A DNA stretch of 64,000 bases from Fratercula arctica (lineage: Eukaryota; Chordata; Aves; Charadriiformes; Alcidae), in the NCBI GenBank assembly GCA_947846985.1, contig CANTUZ010000001.1, forward strand, positions 72,557,521 to 72,621,520. The letters run 5' to 3'. Each line of letters opens with the position of its first letter. The stretch's first letter is position 1. Shown piece after piece: positions 25,163 through 37,483 of the stretch. Under the pieces are notes generated by a model. It was given only the letters and a program-made list of their open reading frames with translations, did no database searches and had not been told where the DNA came from. Both the position numbers and the translations under genes were made by a program.

Positions 25163-27977
25163 CAAACAAAACCCCGTAACAAATTAATAACAGTTCTAGC
25201 CCTTATTGTAATATAATGTGCACTGTATCTTCCAAAGGCATATCTGCAGTCATTTCAGCAACTGCTGGACAACAGATACATATTTTTAACCTCTTTTTAT
25301 GTGTTACATATACAAATAAAACAACCTCTAGCTGCTTGTGTTCTGCAACTAATGTGCAGTGTGCAGTTATATTCAAAAGGGTGAAAAAATGTGTTCTCTA
25401 CAAGGTTCTTATTGTAAGTTTCCTCCCCTTTGACCATGTACAATGCCAACAATTCACACGTGGAGACTGTATGGATAGGCGAACACAGAAAGCTCAGAGG
25501 AAGGTTAAGGGGTTGAGACAGCGAGCATATTTCCAGCTATTATCTTTGTCCCAAAGTTTGCTACTGTATCTGTTATGTACATACACTCATTTGTGTAATA
25601 GAGGATTGAACTCATTAGTTCTGCATGTGTGAAACAAAGCTGGATTGAAACTGGTGATCACATGAAGATCTTTCCACTACAGGTATTAATTTCATACATC
25701 TGTGGAGAAACCTACCGACACAGACAATTTCAGATGTGCACAAATCAAATCACAGCAGCATCTGATTCAAGGTAGAGGATGGTTTAAATAGTTCATTCCA
25801 GGGAAGAGGTATTGGAAATAGCAGGGTAGAGGATTTTTGGCAGTAGGACTGTGCAAAGTCCTCATCACATGGCACTGAGTCTCAGATGAGGCAATGAAGG
25901 TTGGCATCTGCACAAATAAACTGGTGCAGAATATATCCTAAGGAGAGCTGAATTCGCAGCATGAGCTCATCTACATTGCATCTATGTAAGCTACTGAACT
26001 GCAGCTTAGAGACACAGGGTGGATTCCGGCACACAGACAATACTCTCAGAAATGCAAAAGGCAGGAAGAAATTTAACTGTTGGCAGTAAGCACGAGCGTG
26101 ATCTTTGAAGTGCTATCAGCCTTTTCACGTCAGCATGCAGGACAGGAGAGAGCTGCCTGCTACAGCTCTATGTAGGCAACTGGGACTGCAGTTCTCCCTC
26201 CACCCCAAGTTCCAGGTGACAGAGAGCAATGCACCCCAGACAGAAAGGGGGGCCTTCAGGTTTAGAAGTGTTGAATATCTAAGACATTGATAATCCTGGG
26301 AGGTAATCTGCATATTCACAGGCTTTGCTCCCTATTCTATAGGCTCACAGGTATCACTACCACTTCAGTGCTCCACCATCAAAAACTGAAACCCCACGAC
26401 TCTTCTCCATGTTGTGAGAGTAGATCCATGAGAACAGGAAAAGACCCTTCCAAGCAATCTGTTGCTTGAGTTACTGTTACTGAGGGTGGCTACCAGGCAA
26501 AAATAAATTCCTATTTCTATATTGCAGGAGTCCAGTCAAATCAAATCTCAATGGGAAAAAAACCCCACAACCCAGCAATATACACAAAGCAAAGTTCATC
26601 TGACCAACTATAGATATAAATATTGTAGACACTGTCACTGGAGTTAGTAATCTGAATTCCCTTTACAGCTGATAGAGAGGCACAGACACTTCCAGAACAC
26701 AACTCATTTTATCTTAGACATCTGAAATTGGAGTCATATAAACCGTATTCTAAAAGAGTTCATTTATTTTTCAGCATCTAGAAAGGGAGTCTAAAGGGAG
26801 TCTAGCCCAGCCATAAACATTTACAATTATGGAAGATGAATTCCCTCCACATTGTCTTTCAAACAGCAGAAACAGGGATGCTGTGCTGAGAAACGCAGAA
26901 CTATAATAGCATAAGAAAGATGTGTAAGAAATAGTGCAGTTACAAAGAATAGAGCTGGATGTGGGGATTTCCCTGTTTCTAGAACTAAAGGAAAATACCA
27001 ACACAAATATGTCTACAGTACCTGCTAAATTATATGGTGTGCATTGTGTGCAGGCTGCTTGCATTAGCACGAGTACGAGGAGCCTTTTTGCTCTGGTAGC
27101 ATGGAGCTGTGCCTGAGATCAATCACTCTACTGTGCAGGGAGCTCTGGGCTAAAGGGTTTGCACTATTTCTCCAATTCAAGCCATCTGAAGAAAATCAGC
27201 TCAAATATTTCTAGATTTCACTACAACATGCAGCGGTTTCATACCCAAAGGCACCTATATAAAGAAGTATATAGCATAGTGGCCTCAAAAAGTCATGGCA
27301 ATTCTCTGTTACACAGCAATCAAGCGTCCCAACTCCCTTTCCAGTTAGGTTCTAAATGACCTCAAGGCTTTCTAAACAGGGTGAGGATCAAAAGACAATA
27401 ACAAGTAGGAAAACAAGATGACATGGAACAGGAAATAACTGTGTCCTGGAGAAAATTCACAGCCTTGTGCTTGCAATGTTACTGCTACTGGACTTACAAT
27501 GGGCTCTTCTACATGAGGAACGCTCAAGCAGGGTGAGGTTCTGCATTTTATACAGCATGCCTAAGTACCTATCAGACCACAGGGGAACAATTCCACAGCT
27601 TCTGTCATTTTTCTGCTGTCATTTTGGAGGTCCATCATAAATCGTTTCATATTGTGCTCTGCTAAATACTATCATAACTGTTTTCCTTCCATCAAGACTA
27701 CCCTGAGCCACCCAGTCATACTGAATTGTTCCTGCCAAATACCTGTTTGTGTTAAAATAACTGCTGAGAATATAGACACAGTAGGCTACAATGCAGTGTT
27801 TTAAATATTTCATTAATATATTGTTTGTGTTATCACACAAACACTAGCAGTATTATGCGTGACTACGCAGCAGCATCCCTCTTGTCTTTGTCCTTTACTC
27901 GTGCCATTGAGATCTTGCTTTTTTGAGCAGTGTTACTGGAATGAGGGGAAAGACCTTATTGCCACCACTCACTGATG

Positions 27978-28024
27978 TACTGTCCCTGTGTGTTACTGTC
28001 CCTGTGTGTTACTGTCCCTGTGTG
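27978..28024. repeat. 16-bp minisatellite, three identical copies
   Basis: The unit TACTGTCCCTGTGTGT occurs three times head to tail at 27978, 27994 and 28010; the last copy is one base short. There are no mismatches between the copies, which suggests a recent expansion or an active length polymorphism. Confidence 0.95.
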
Positions 28025-28149
28025 GTTAAATTGTGTGTATTTCCCAAATCCCTGCTTACAGACTCCCCTCCTATTGATTAACTAACCATCACACTTTCCA
28101 AGAACACATTCTCAATGGATAGCAGGGTATGCCTGTGTCTTGTGAATAT

Positions 28150-28790
28150 ACCGTCACATATGACAAACACTTGCCAGCGAAGCGTGGGGGCCAAGTGACC
28201 AGCATGCACAGCCGCAGAGCATGCAGAGTCTCACATCCATATGGTCTGTAGCGAGAGGTAAGCTACCCTCCCTTTTTGACTTGCATTTCATCCTGCACTT
28301 GGCACAATGAGAGGAATAGCTGGGAGCTGGCAGAGCCACGTGAATGTGAATCCTAGCTGGAATGGTTTTTCATACTTCTCTCACACACCATCCAACGCTC
28401 TTTGGACAGAGACTGGCCTCCGTTCACAAACGGGGATGTAGCCATTGTTAGCGACATAGCAGGGAGCAGGGCAGCATGCCTGTCTGGCCACAGTTGCCAC
28501 AGAAATTGTATAAGACGGACAATGGCCATTGCTGTTTAAATGCTGGTTCAGTGTGACTCACCAGAGGCAACCAGCTGCTTTAATTTATCGCACTAAAGCT
28601 CGCCTGCCAAAAGGGTGGCCCTGCCGTGAGTGTTTTCCAGCTCCAGTGTAACTGTTCGCCCGCCCGGCTGCAGTAGGGCTGTTTTCTACTTCTGTTCCCT
28701 GCCTTTTCATAATGTGAGGAGACCACGGCACATAGTCTGACAGCCCTCTGGGGTAAACAGAATAGGAGTTACGTCCCTCTGTTTTGGCAA
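28150..28790. other. CpG-enriched, repeat-free segment in the gene desert
   Basis: About 640 bp with close to twenty CpGs by my count, against very few in the flanks. It includes an E-box palindrome CACGTG (28337-28342) and a cluster cgcccgcccgg near 28658. No protein frame, repeat family or RNA gene is recognisable. Candidate regulatory DNA only by composition. Confidence 0.3.
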
Positions 28791-31700
28791 ACAGTAACAC
28801 TGTTTGTTTAAGTAGTGCTCCTCAAGGATTAATAAAAATAGTTTTCATGCATTTCCCTGGAGGGAGTGAATTCCTTTTCTTTTCTTGTTACTATTTGCCC
28901 ACTCTCTACATGAAATTAACCTGACAGGCAAAGGTGAGGACTGTAAGTACTTGTTTCTGCCTGCTGATGGATGCGTAGCAGCACCAACCATATGTTTCTT
29001 GGCTGAGTCAACAGAGGTACCCGGGACTCCTACCCTTCAGCTCAGGTTCCTCAAGTCAAACCTGAGGCACATGGCTAGAGCCATATGGAGCATTTTCACT
29101 GTTGTTCTTCAGCTCATACCTTGTTAACGGTTAAATAAATGTGAATCCAGTGCTTCTAGGAATATCAAAATTCATTTGAAAAGAACATACTAAAAGACAC
29201 AGTGGGTACTTTCCATACAAACCCTACAAAAATTCTAAGTACTTCAGCACTTAGGAACATTTTTCAAAACAACATGTACATTTGAGTGAGAATGTTCCTG
29301 GAACTCAAGTGTTGTATGTCGAGAGTGCTCTACCGTTCTCTTTGATAATTTCAGATTTGTCAGTCAATAGTGTAATTTCATTATTCTGTAAAGTATTGGA
29401 CCAATTTTTCAGATGATGTGCTATCCTGAAAAGTGTTTTTCCTTCCTATCGTAACACTCTTGTTCTGAGACTATGGGGTTTTTAAATGGTGTATTAAGAC
29501 TAGAAAAATTTATTCTAGCCCTGTTATTAATCCCATAGAATATTTAAATTATTTGAGTATTTTTCATATTAGTAAGTATTAACTTTTTTAATGCTATATA
29601 CATTGTTACAGATTTAGACATATACTTTATACTCATGGTGTTTTAATATATAAACAAAGAACAATATATGTAATAAAAATACATATTACATTTAATAGCA
29701 CATCACAGCTAATGATACAGTAATATTACATATCTTGCTTATTGGTAAGTCTCAACAGGTTTTTCTTCATTTTAAACAATTGTTTTTTTCATAACACTAA
29801 ATACTGAGCTTGACTTATAAAACATCTATGTGCTTCAGTATTCCCAGAACAGGAAGCATTTCCAGAAGGAGCTATCTGGTATTTTTTTTTTTTTAAATTG
29901 TTACCGTTAACCTAACTCTACAAGAAAAATTCTCATACCCGGGGTGGGATTGATCTCATTTTCAGCTGGTTAATCTAATCTAGACATCTAACTCCCTTTG
30001 TAAATAACGGACATAAGTAAGAATAACTCTCTTCAGAGGTTTTACTCTTTTGCTCAGGCGTAGCATACAAATCCTTTGCTCACACATAAGCACCCTGTGC
30101 CAATGTAGGCACAGCTGGATGTCCAAACTTGCCTCCAGCTGCCTCTAGTTGGGCACAGGTCTCCAGTAGGACCTGTGTAATATCTGGCAGACACCAGAAA
30201 ACCCTAGATAACCCAGAGAGTCTCAAATGACATTAGATATGTAAGTATGAGCAACTGAATCAAGCCCTAGACGTTCACCTTGAACTGAGGTACCCTAGAA
30301 ATACCTTCTTCTCTCACCTTATATAAATGGAATCAAGAGAACTAGAGTTAGATTCAGTACCCGGAGAACTCACATCGATGACAGACATGACACAGGACGT
30401 AAGGGATGCCTGTCTCCACACAAGTGAAAGCTGTGAGGAGCCATGTTATTCTGTGGCATCTCCTATACCTCAGGAAATATCTGTTTAGGGCGCTTGACTG
30501 AGACTGGCAAGAGAAGCTATCAATTTGGGCACAGAAAAGGGTTGCAGTTGCAGCATTCACAGCTTCATAGGCAGGCCTTTGTCCTTGAAGGATGGGCTTT
30601 TCTTGAACTTTTCTTATAGACTAGCCCATGCTGTCACTAAGTCCAGCTCAGGTGCAAAAAACTTTCCAATTTATCATATAAGGACTTTGTCACCCAAGTG
30701 ATTATGTGAATAGTACTTCCAGAATCAGGCTTTTAGACCTGTCTATTACTCAATTATTTGTGGAATTGGGGCCATCAGGTTGCAAAACTGCGAATTTAGC
30801 AAACTGTCTTAGCCCGTCATCTGCAAAATGAAAATAATGCTATTTCCTTAACTCAGAAGCACTGTGAGAAAAAATACAATAAAAAATGTGAGGAAATATG
30901 GTAACACGGTTCTTCTAAGTAGCATGGATGAGACCTGCTTTTGTTCCTTCTGGGTGCTAAAGAAGTCAATACCATCACACCACATTTCTTTCATCATGTT
31001 AATGACAGACTGTAAAAAAAAGAAGGGGGTGTAATCTTAAATAAGAAGTTAAATCTAGCACTGTTTCTTTAGGCCTAAACAATCTGTGAATGTAATAATG
31101 TTTATTTGCAAAAAGCCATTTATATGGGGGAATTGGTAGACAGCTATTTAGACGTAAATGAATTTCAGACTGGAGCTGCGTGGGTTTTGCTCTGACATTC
31201 ATTTAAACAAAAATGTCCTATGCTGTATGGTGTGAAAATGAATAAATGCACTGTAAGTATCCTGAGACACACTTCAAACAATCTCACAGCACATGCACTT
31301 CTTCCTCTGAAGTGCTTGGATGCCATGGAGACTAATACCAAAGAAATGCCTATAAAAATATCCATCCAGTTTCTTAAACAAGCTGAATTCTGAACATTTA
31401 TTGTGATGTAAATTTGAGTAACATTGTAAGTAGCTGTTCTGAGAAATGTCAGCCTTAGTGTATCAAAACTCTTTATTAATGGACAATCTTCTATTTATGC
31501 ATTTCCTCTTTCATACTTTGTTCTTTAATTGCCTGTAGTGCTGTTGCAAGGTTCCTGGTTGATGGTTCAGAGATCAAAATTACCTACTTACCTACTGAAA
31601 TGTGATCAAAAGGCTAAAGAAATCTTCAGATGTGTTAGTCAGGGGAGCAATGGGTAGAGAAGCTATAGCAGTGTTACATGTGCCAGAAGACAGTCTTTAC

Positions 31701-32889
31701 TGGAATAAGTCACAGGACAGGGAGAGACCTTCTTGATCATGATCAAATTTGTACAACCAACCATATTACCCTCATCCACCTCAGAAGTCAGCCATGATGT
31801 ATCTTAAAATTAGATACTTTCTTCTTTATACTGTTGGAAGGTGGTTCCAGAATATCACTAATTGGATATTTTCTCCCAGCACCCGTTCTAAATTCACTTG
31901 AGACCACTCAACCATTTGGTCTGAAAATTCTCTATGAATTTTATTACTCACAATTGACAAGACATAAACATTAGAGAAAAAAAAATAAAAGAAATGAGAT
32001 TGGCCAAAGGACTGAAATTGTTTGGGATTGACTGCAAAAAGAAAAATCTGACATGGCCGGGTCACTTGTAGACAACAGTTTTTTAGAGACCTAAGTTTCA
32101 TTAGGTGAATAATGAAGATGAATCTATTTAACTTATCGATGAGAAGTGAAGAGAGGGCTGTGCAGGGAGGGATGTTTGAATGGGGAGCTTACGTGTGCTG
32201 TCCGGTTTCAGCCCAGCAAGTCAGGGACAGAGTGAGCCCTTGAAGAGAGGACAATATCCCAGGCCACAGAGAGGTGCTGGGTAGCTGTGACATTTGCTCC
32301 AGCCAGTCAGACGCACATCCAGATATTCAGGGGCCTAAATGGTAAGGAAATGCTGGCTTTTCCTGTTGGCCCCAGGCAACAGTCCCACAAGTCCCAGGAG
32401 CTCTGGAGAGGGTAGTGCCAGTGTAAGTAGGCACTGAGGTGGATCTGCAGGGTGCGAGCCAGCAGCACCCAGGTGCCTGACCCCTTCCTGAAGGGACAGG
32501 CTTTGGGGGTCCTGAGAATACCTCTGAAAGGGTAGGCTGCCGTACCTTTTCCAGCACCATGACTCTCCAACTGCCAGTGCTGTTCCAAGACATGAGGAAC
32601 CTGCTTGCTCTGTCCTCCAGCGACCCTTCCAAATGCCCTCTGAGAGATCCAGGTTGTTGAGGGCTCATTTACGCCCCCTTTCCCCTACTGTGGGTGCTGG
32701 AGAGAAGTCAGAGGCTCTGCCATGGCAATCCCATGTTCTCAGCCCCCCTATGAACTTGCAACACATTTCTGTCTCACAGCTGGAAAAGGCCTGTATTTGA
32801 CCCACTGCTATTACTCACACATAAGAAATGAAATTCTGGACAATCAAGGGAGTTGGATGCTGGTCAGGCTTTTCCAGACTTTTTTTTCA

Positions 32890-33004
32890 TTTTTCCTTTA
32901 AACTCTGCCATCCCCCTACACCCATTCTGCTTTCTTTGCCTGCTGCAAGCCTGGGCAGGAACAGGAAGAGATCACAGCACCCTTCCATCTTCTCCCTCCT
33001 CAGT
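32890..33004 (+). repeat. Dispersed repeat of unassigned family, copy 1
   Basis: About 115 bp aligns without gaps, apart from the T-rich start, to 41583-41697. Shared blocks include cccattctgctt and tttgcctgctgcaagcc. Most differences between the copies are TG/CA or CG/TG exchanges, so the ancestral element was CpG-rich. I cannot name the family; a solo LTR fragment is one possibility. Confidence 0.8.
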
Positions 33005-33199
33005 CAGTCATGTGCAGATTTGACATATATACATATATATTCATATATCTGATTAATTCCTGTTCCAAAGAAAATGGACAGCCAATCAGATGGTGCTCTG
33101 AGCTCATGGGAGTATGATGTGTTCAAAAATTACCATCAAACTAATCTCAAAGCATTGTGAAAACAAGTAGGGAATGATACCATCAGAAACATGCCAGCC

Positions 33200-33590
33200 T
33201 CTGTGTATGCAGGTGAGGGCTTCCTCTTCTGGGTAAACTGGAAGGGGTGGCTGGTCCTGCCAGCCAGTCACAGGGCTGCCCGGGAACATGGTGCTGTCAG
33301 AAATGGCGTCTCCCTGCTGTAAAAATGGTGGCTGAGATGAAATGGTGGCCCCATGTATGGAGTGGGAAAGGCCTTCCTGATCGGATGTCCTTCTGGGTGA
33401 AGTGGGTGGGGAAGTTGGCAGCCAATGACAGGGCTGCCTGTGGACATGTAAGATGTGACATTATCACCCAGCAGATACCCCAGGCACAAAAAGAGGTGGT
33501 GTCAGCAGAGCACGTGACAAGAAGATGGGACTGCCCCAGCAAGTGGGTGGTGCAGCAGCCATCAGTGCAGGGCTGCAGCTGAACTCCTGT
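33200..33590. repeat. Degenerate tandem repeat, about 140-160-bp period
   Basis: Two clear units and one partial unit share the order tgtatg - g(g/c)cttcct - cttctgggt - gccagtcacagggctgcc (or its variant) - gaacatg. The anchor cagggctgc recurs near 33270, 33428 and 33566. Indels separate the units, so this is old or rapidly diverged satellite-like DNA. Confidence 0.55.
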
Positions 33591-33726
33591 GGTTGGCCTT
33601 CATGCATGACTTTGTGTTTTCTTCTGTTAGATTTCATACAGCTTCCATCAGACCAGCTGATAAAACGATCTTATATTATGGTCGGGTCCTCTTCAGTTTC
33701 AATAATGCTTCAGTTCAAGCTTCAAT

Positions 33727-34503
33727 TCAATAATGAAGTTCAACAAGGGCAAGCGTAGGGTCCTGCACCTAAGCAGGAATGACCCCATGCACCAGTACAG
33801 GTTAGGGGTTGACCTGCTGGAAAGCAGCTCTGCAGAGATGGACCTGGGAGTCCTGGTGGACAATAAGTTGACCATGAGCCAGAAATGTGCCCCTGTGGAC
33901 AAGAAGTCTAATGGTCTCCTGGGGTACATTAAAAAGAGTGTCACCAGCAGGCCTAGGGAAGTCATCCTCCCCCTCTACTCTGCCCTGGTGAGGCCACATC
34001 TGGAGTGCTGTGTCCAGTTCTGGGCTCTCCAGTTCAAGAAAGACCAGGAGCTACTGGAGAGGGTTCAGCAGAGGGCTATGAAGATGACCAAGGGACTGGA
34101 ACATCTCTCTTATGAGGAAAAGCTGAGAGACCTGGGTCTGTTTAGCCTGGAGAAGAGAAGACTGAGAGGGGACCTCATCAATGCTTATAAGTATCTAAAA
34201 GGCAGGTGTCAAGAGGATGGGGCCAAACTCTTTTCAGTGTTGCCCAGCGACAGGACAAGGGGCAATGGGCACAAACTGGAACACAGGAAATTCTGTCTGA
34301 AGATAAGGAAAAACTTCTTTATTTTGATAGTGACAGAGCACTGGAACAAGCTGCCCCAGAGAGGTGGTGGAGTCTCCTTCTCTGGAGGTATTCAAAACTA
34401 ACCTGGATGCATTCCTGTCCAACCTGCTCTAGGTGACCCTGCTCTGGCAGGGGGATTGGACTAGAGAGTCCCTTCCAACCCCTACCATTCTGTGATTCTG
34501 TAA
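33727..34503 (+). mobile_element. CR1 LINE, 5'-truncated, C-terminal ORF2 remnant plus 3' end
   Basis: A plus-strand CR1 copy of about 780 bp. From 33733 a frame of 222 codons is still open. It is clearly homologous to residues ~740-950 of the ORF2 at 49-52 kb ([51 protein letters not shown]). Near 34360 a one-base frameshift moves the last ~20 codons (ESPSLE... region) out of frame. The 3' UTR (gaccctgctctggcaggggg) and tail (cattctgtgattctg) are present. It belongs to the same subfamily as the 49-kb copy but is older. Confidence 0.95.
33733..34436 (+). pseudogene. Decayed CR1 ORF2 C-terminal fragment
   Basis: This is the coding remnant inside the CR1 copy. It starts at the MKFNKGK block downstream of the reverse-transcriptase catalytic motifs, so endonuclease and RT active sites are absent. 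One frameshift near the 3' end separates the main 222-codon frame from the terminal residues, which continue in another frame to about 34436. It cannot make a working protein. Confidence 0.9.
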
Positions 34504-37452
34504 TACCTCTCTAAGTTTGTTTTTCATCATCAACTTTTGCCTAGTTCTACCTAGAGATGAAATACTATTATCTGCAGCAGGGATAACTTCAAGTCTGATC
34601 CCTAAGGAATACTTTTTTTATGGTCTTCTTTTTTTATCCTGATAATTCTACTTCAGTCAACTCTGCTAACCTTGGATTCTATTTTATTGCCACCAACGAT
34701 TTCCTATGAGCATCAGATAAAGTACTTTATTTGAGTACAAATGGATTAACCCACTGCATTACCTGTCTGAAAAATCTGTTATCAATAAAAAGGTATTTGA
34801 GCAGACTAACGGCTCTACCTCTGGTATTCAACTTATTAGACTCCATGTCTGTATCTCTGTTACTTTTCTTTGAAATCTCTTCCAAGATTTTGTAAAATAC
34901 TGATGTAAAAGCAAGACATCTCTGCTTCCTTGAATCACTTCACTCCCACACTTTTACTTCTACTTGCTACTACACTCCAGGTATCCAAACAGTCGTGAAA
35001 TAAAAGATATGGGGGAAAAAACAAACAAGCATTCATTTTGCTGGCTTTGCAATTTCTTGTGCCAACTCTCTTCACAGTATAGGACAGAGGTCAGCAAAAC
35101 TATCTGATATTATACATTTTTTAATTCTAACTGAAGTAAGCTTTTCTGTGAACCTCAAATATGGTCATTTGAACTATTGTTATATGCTTTTTTTTTCCAC
35201 AATTTGGAAATAATTCAAAAGAGGATACCCTATTTTTTTTTCTAAGCAGATTGCATAAGGATTATTCTTGTGCAGCTTGGAAAATTGAATTCTTCCTCAT
35301 GATCCTGAATTCTATAATTATATTCATCCTCTTTTCATACATGTAGCTTCTGCATCTGTGTCTTTAATTATCTGGCTCACTCTTTCCTTTTTTCTGCCTC
35401 CCTTGCAGACTTGGTCTATTTTCTCTCCAAACTTCTGGGCATATGTTGACAATACTTTTTAAATGGTCACAATCTGAGAGGAACTATTCTGAAATGCAAT
35501 TCAGTTGATTGTTAATAGTAGTCATCAGAATACTTTGTAATTATTCCTGTGAGAATACTTGTATAGATTACATGAAAGGATGATTGCAGAGGAAAATAAT
35601 GGCTGTCTTGAGTGCCTGTTATTTATCTGGAAAGCATTTTTTAATAAAGGAAAAGTTTCTGGCATACATTACCTAAATGTTGCATTGTTTGAAGTCCTTG
35701 TTCTTAGGTTCTTTCCTATACAATTTTCTAAAATACTTGCCTTTGTTTTTGAGTGCCATTACATCTAGAAATGGAGAATGCTAGCAATTGGTGATAACTA
35801 GTCTACTGGAGAAAGCATGACCATGTGATCTGGGAACTTGTCATATGTATACTATTTGGCTTGTCTCCTGCCATAAATGAATAAAAAATTAATTTCTTTC
35901 ATTTTTCAGTGTGACATGTGAACATGCATTTCCACACAATCCCCTAGCGCAGACATGAGTGTTGGGTAGCAAAATGAGTTAATGGGTGAGTGTAGAAAGC
36001 TTCCAATATTTTTGAATTTAAGGCTAGAAAATTTGAATATATTTTGCCTATTTTGTTCCTCTTACAATGTGACCTAATAATACCTTCTGTTTCAGAGAAG
36101 TTCCCGAACAATGACATAATCCTAGTGGGATTCCTACATAGTCCCACATCTCTATTATTATCTGAACTAAGAGGTCAGGTTTTTAATGACATGCCATACA
36201 GAAAGTTTCCTACCTGCAGTGCAGACTGGGAGAGTAGATAGTCTGGGATGGGCCCAGAAGCGAGTGATGATGGTGCCTCCAGGAAAAGAAAGAGTAGCCT
36301 GAGAAGGAAAGTTCTCACCTGCTCTTTCACGGGGTTAAGTTGTCTGGGCTTTTTGGGGCTGCTTGAATTTCTGAAAGACTTGCTAGCATGTGGTGAATAT
36401 TTACAGAATGGAAGGAAAGCTGAGATTTCTCAATGTACTGTCATCTGTGATTTCTGTAGGTCCCAAATTGCTTTGGGACTTTACTTCTTACCAGGTAGCA
36501 GAAAGAATCTAGCATGTCACATCTATCCTTTTATGCCACCCATGCTACCTGAAAAATGCCTTTGTGTGACCTGCTCTCATACTTGAAGAAGTACAACTGA
36601 GATTTACAATTATGACAAATGAATTGGATTATTTCTATGTTCCTCCAGTTTCATTTAAAGAATGTTAAAGGAAACCCTAATAATAACATCTCAGCTTGGG
36701 TGCACACTGCTTTCCTGGCCTATTTGAAAATATCAGCCCCAGTGTATTTGCACACAATTATCACATGCCCCTCCTTCACTCACCATCACAATGCTGCCAC
36801 ATAACTGAGCTATAGTTCCTGTTCGCTGTTGCCATCTATAGGTGATTCTACTTTTGTATCCTTTTTCTCCTGTCTCTTGAGGCAGAAAGAAAATCAATTC
36901 TGACCTGAGATGTGAAAGACCCACAGGGAAAAAAAAGTAATCCTCCAAATATGTGTGTATAAGTTGAAAATGAATAATCATTTACTCTATTTTGGACTTC
37001 TCCACTGATTGCGAATAAATTATCAGTTAACAAATTAAGTCAATAGGAAGTCCTCTGCAATGTTCTGTGCTATTCTTCTACCTAGTTCTCTTTGGCTTAA
37101 AGGAAGTTCTGGACAGAGATACATGTATTTCAGTCAAACTTTGCCAACTCTTCCTTCTATAACTGATTACACTCAGGTATATACTGGCATTCAATTAGAC
37201 TTAAAAATTCTACAGGAAATGTGATCTTTATACTGATATGAAAGAATTGTTTATATGCACCGTTCCCACCCTAAAATCTGTTATTGCTGAGTAAATTGGG
37301 TTTGCTTCTGCCAGCAAAGAACTCAGTCAACCTTCCCCAGGGCTAAATACGATGCTCAGGACAGCCTGATATCCTTAAAGCATGGCTATTTCCCAGCTAC
37401 AGGGAAAAGTCCTTCAGTTTCTCCTCCTCAAGGGCTCACTGTAAACTGAACA

Positions 37453-37483
<31 letters not shown>

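Larger units (their letters stand above)
24538..32159. other. Intergenic desert DNA
   Basis: About 7.6 kb with no host gene. It contains an AAAC microsatellite (25145-25162), three copies of a 16-bp unit (27978-28024) and a CpG-enriched patch (28150-28790). Open frames reach 138 codons at 25216-25632 on the + strand but have no recognisable domain. Confidence 0.65.
32160..33726. other. GC-richer non-coding block upstream of a CR1 copy
   Basis: About 1.5 kb with higher GC than its surroundings and no recognised gene. It contains one copy of a dispersed repeat (32890-33004) and a degenerate tandem repeat (33200-33590), and ends at the 5' edge of the 33.7-kb CR1. It may be a decayed repeat of an unknown family. 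Confidence 0.5.

Noticed and set aside
25216..25632. 138-codon frame on the + strand starting with ATG
   Set aside because: Cysteine- and leucine-rich but without a recognisable family or promoter context; a frame of this length is expected by chance in 64 kb.
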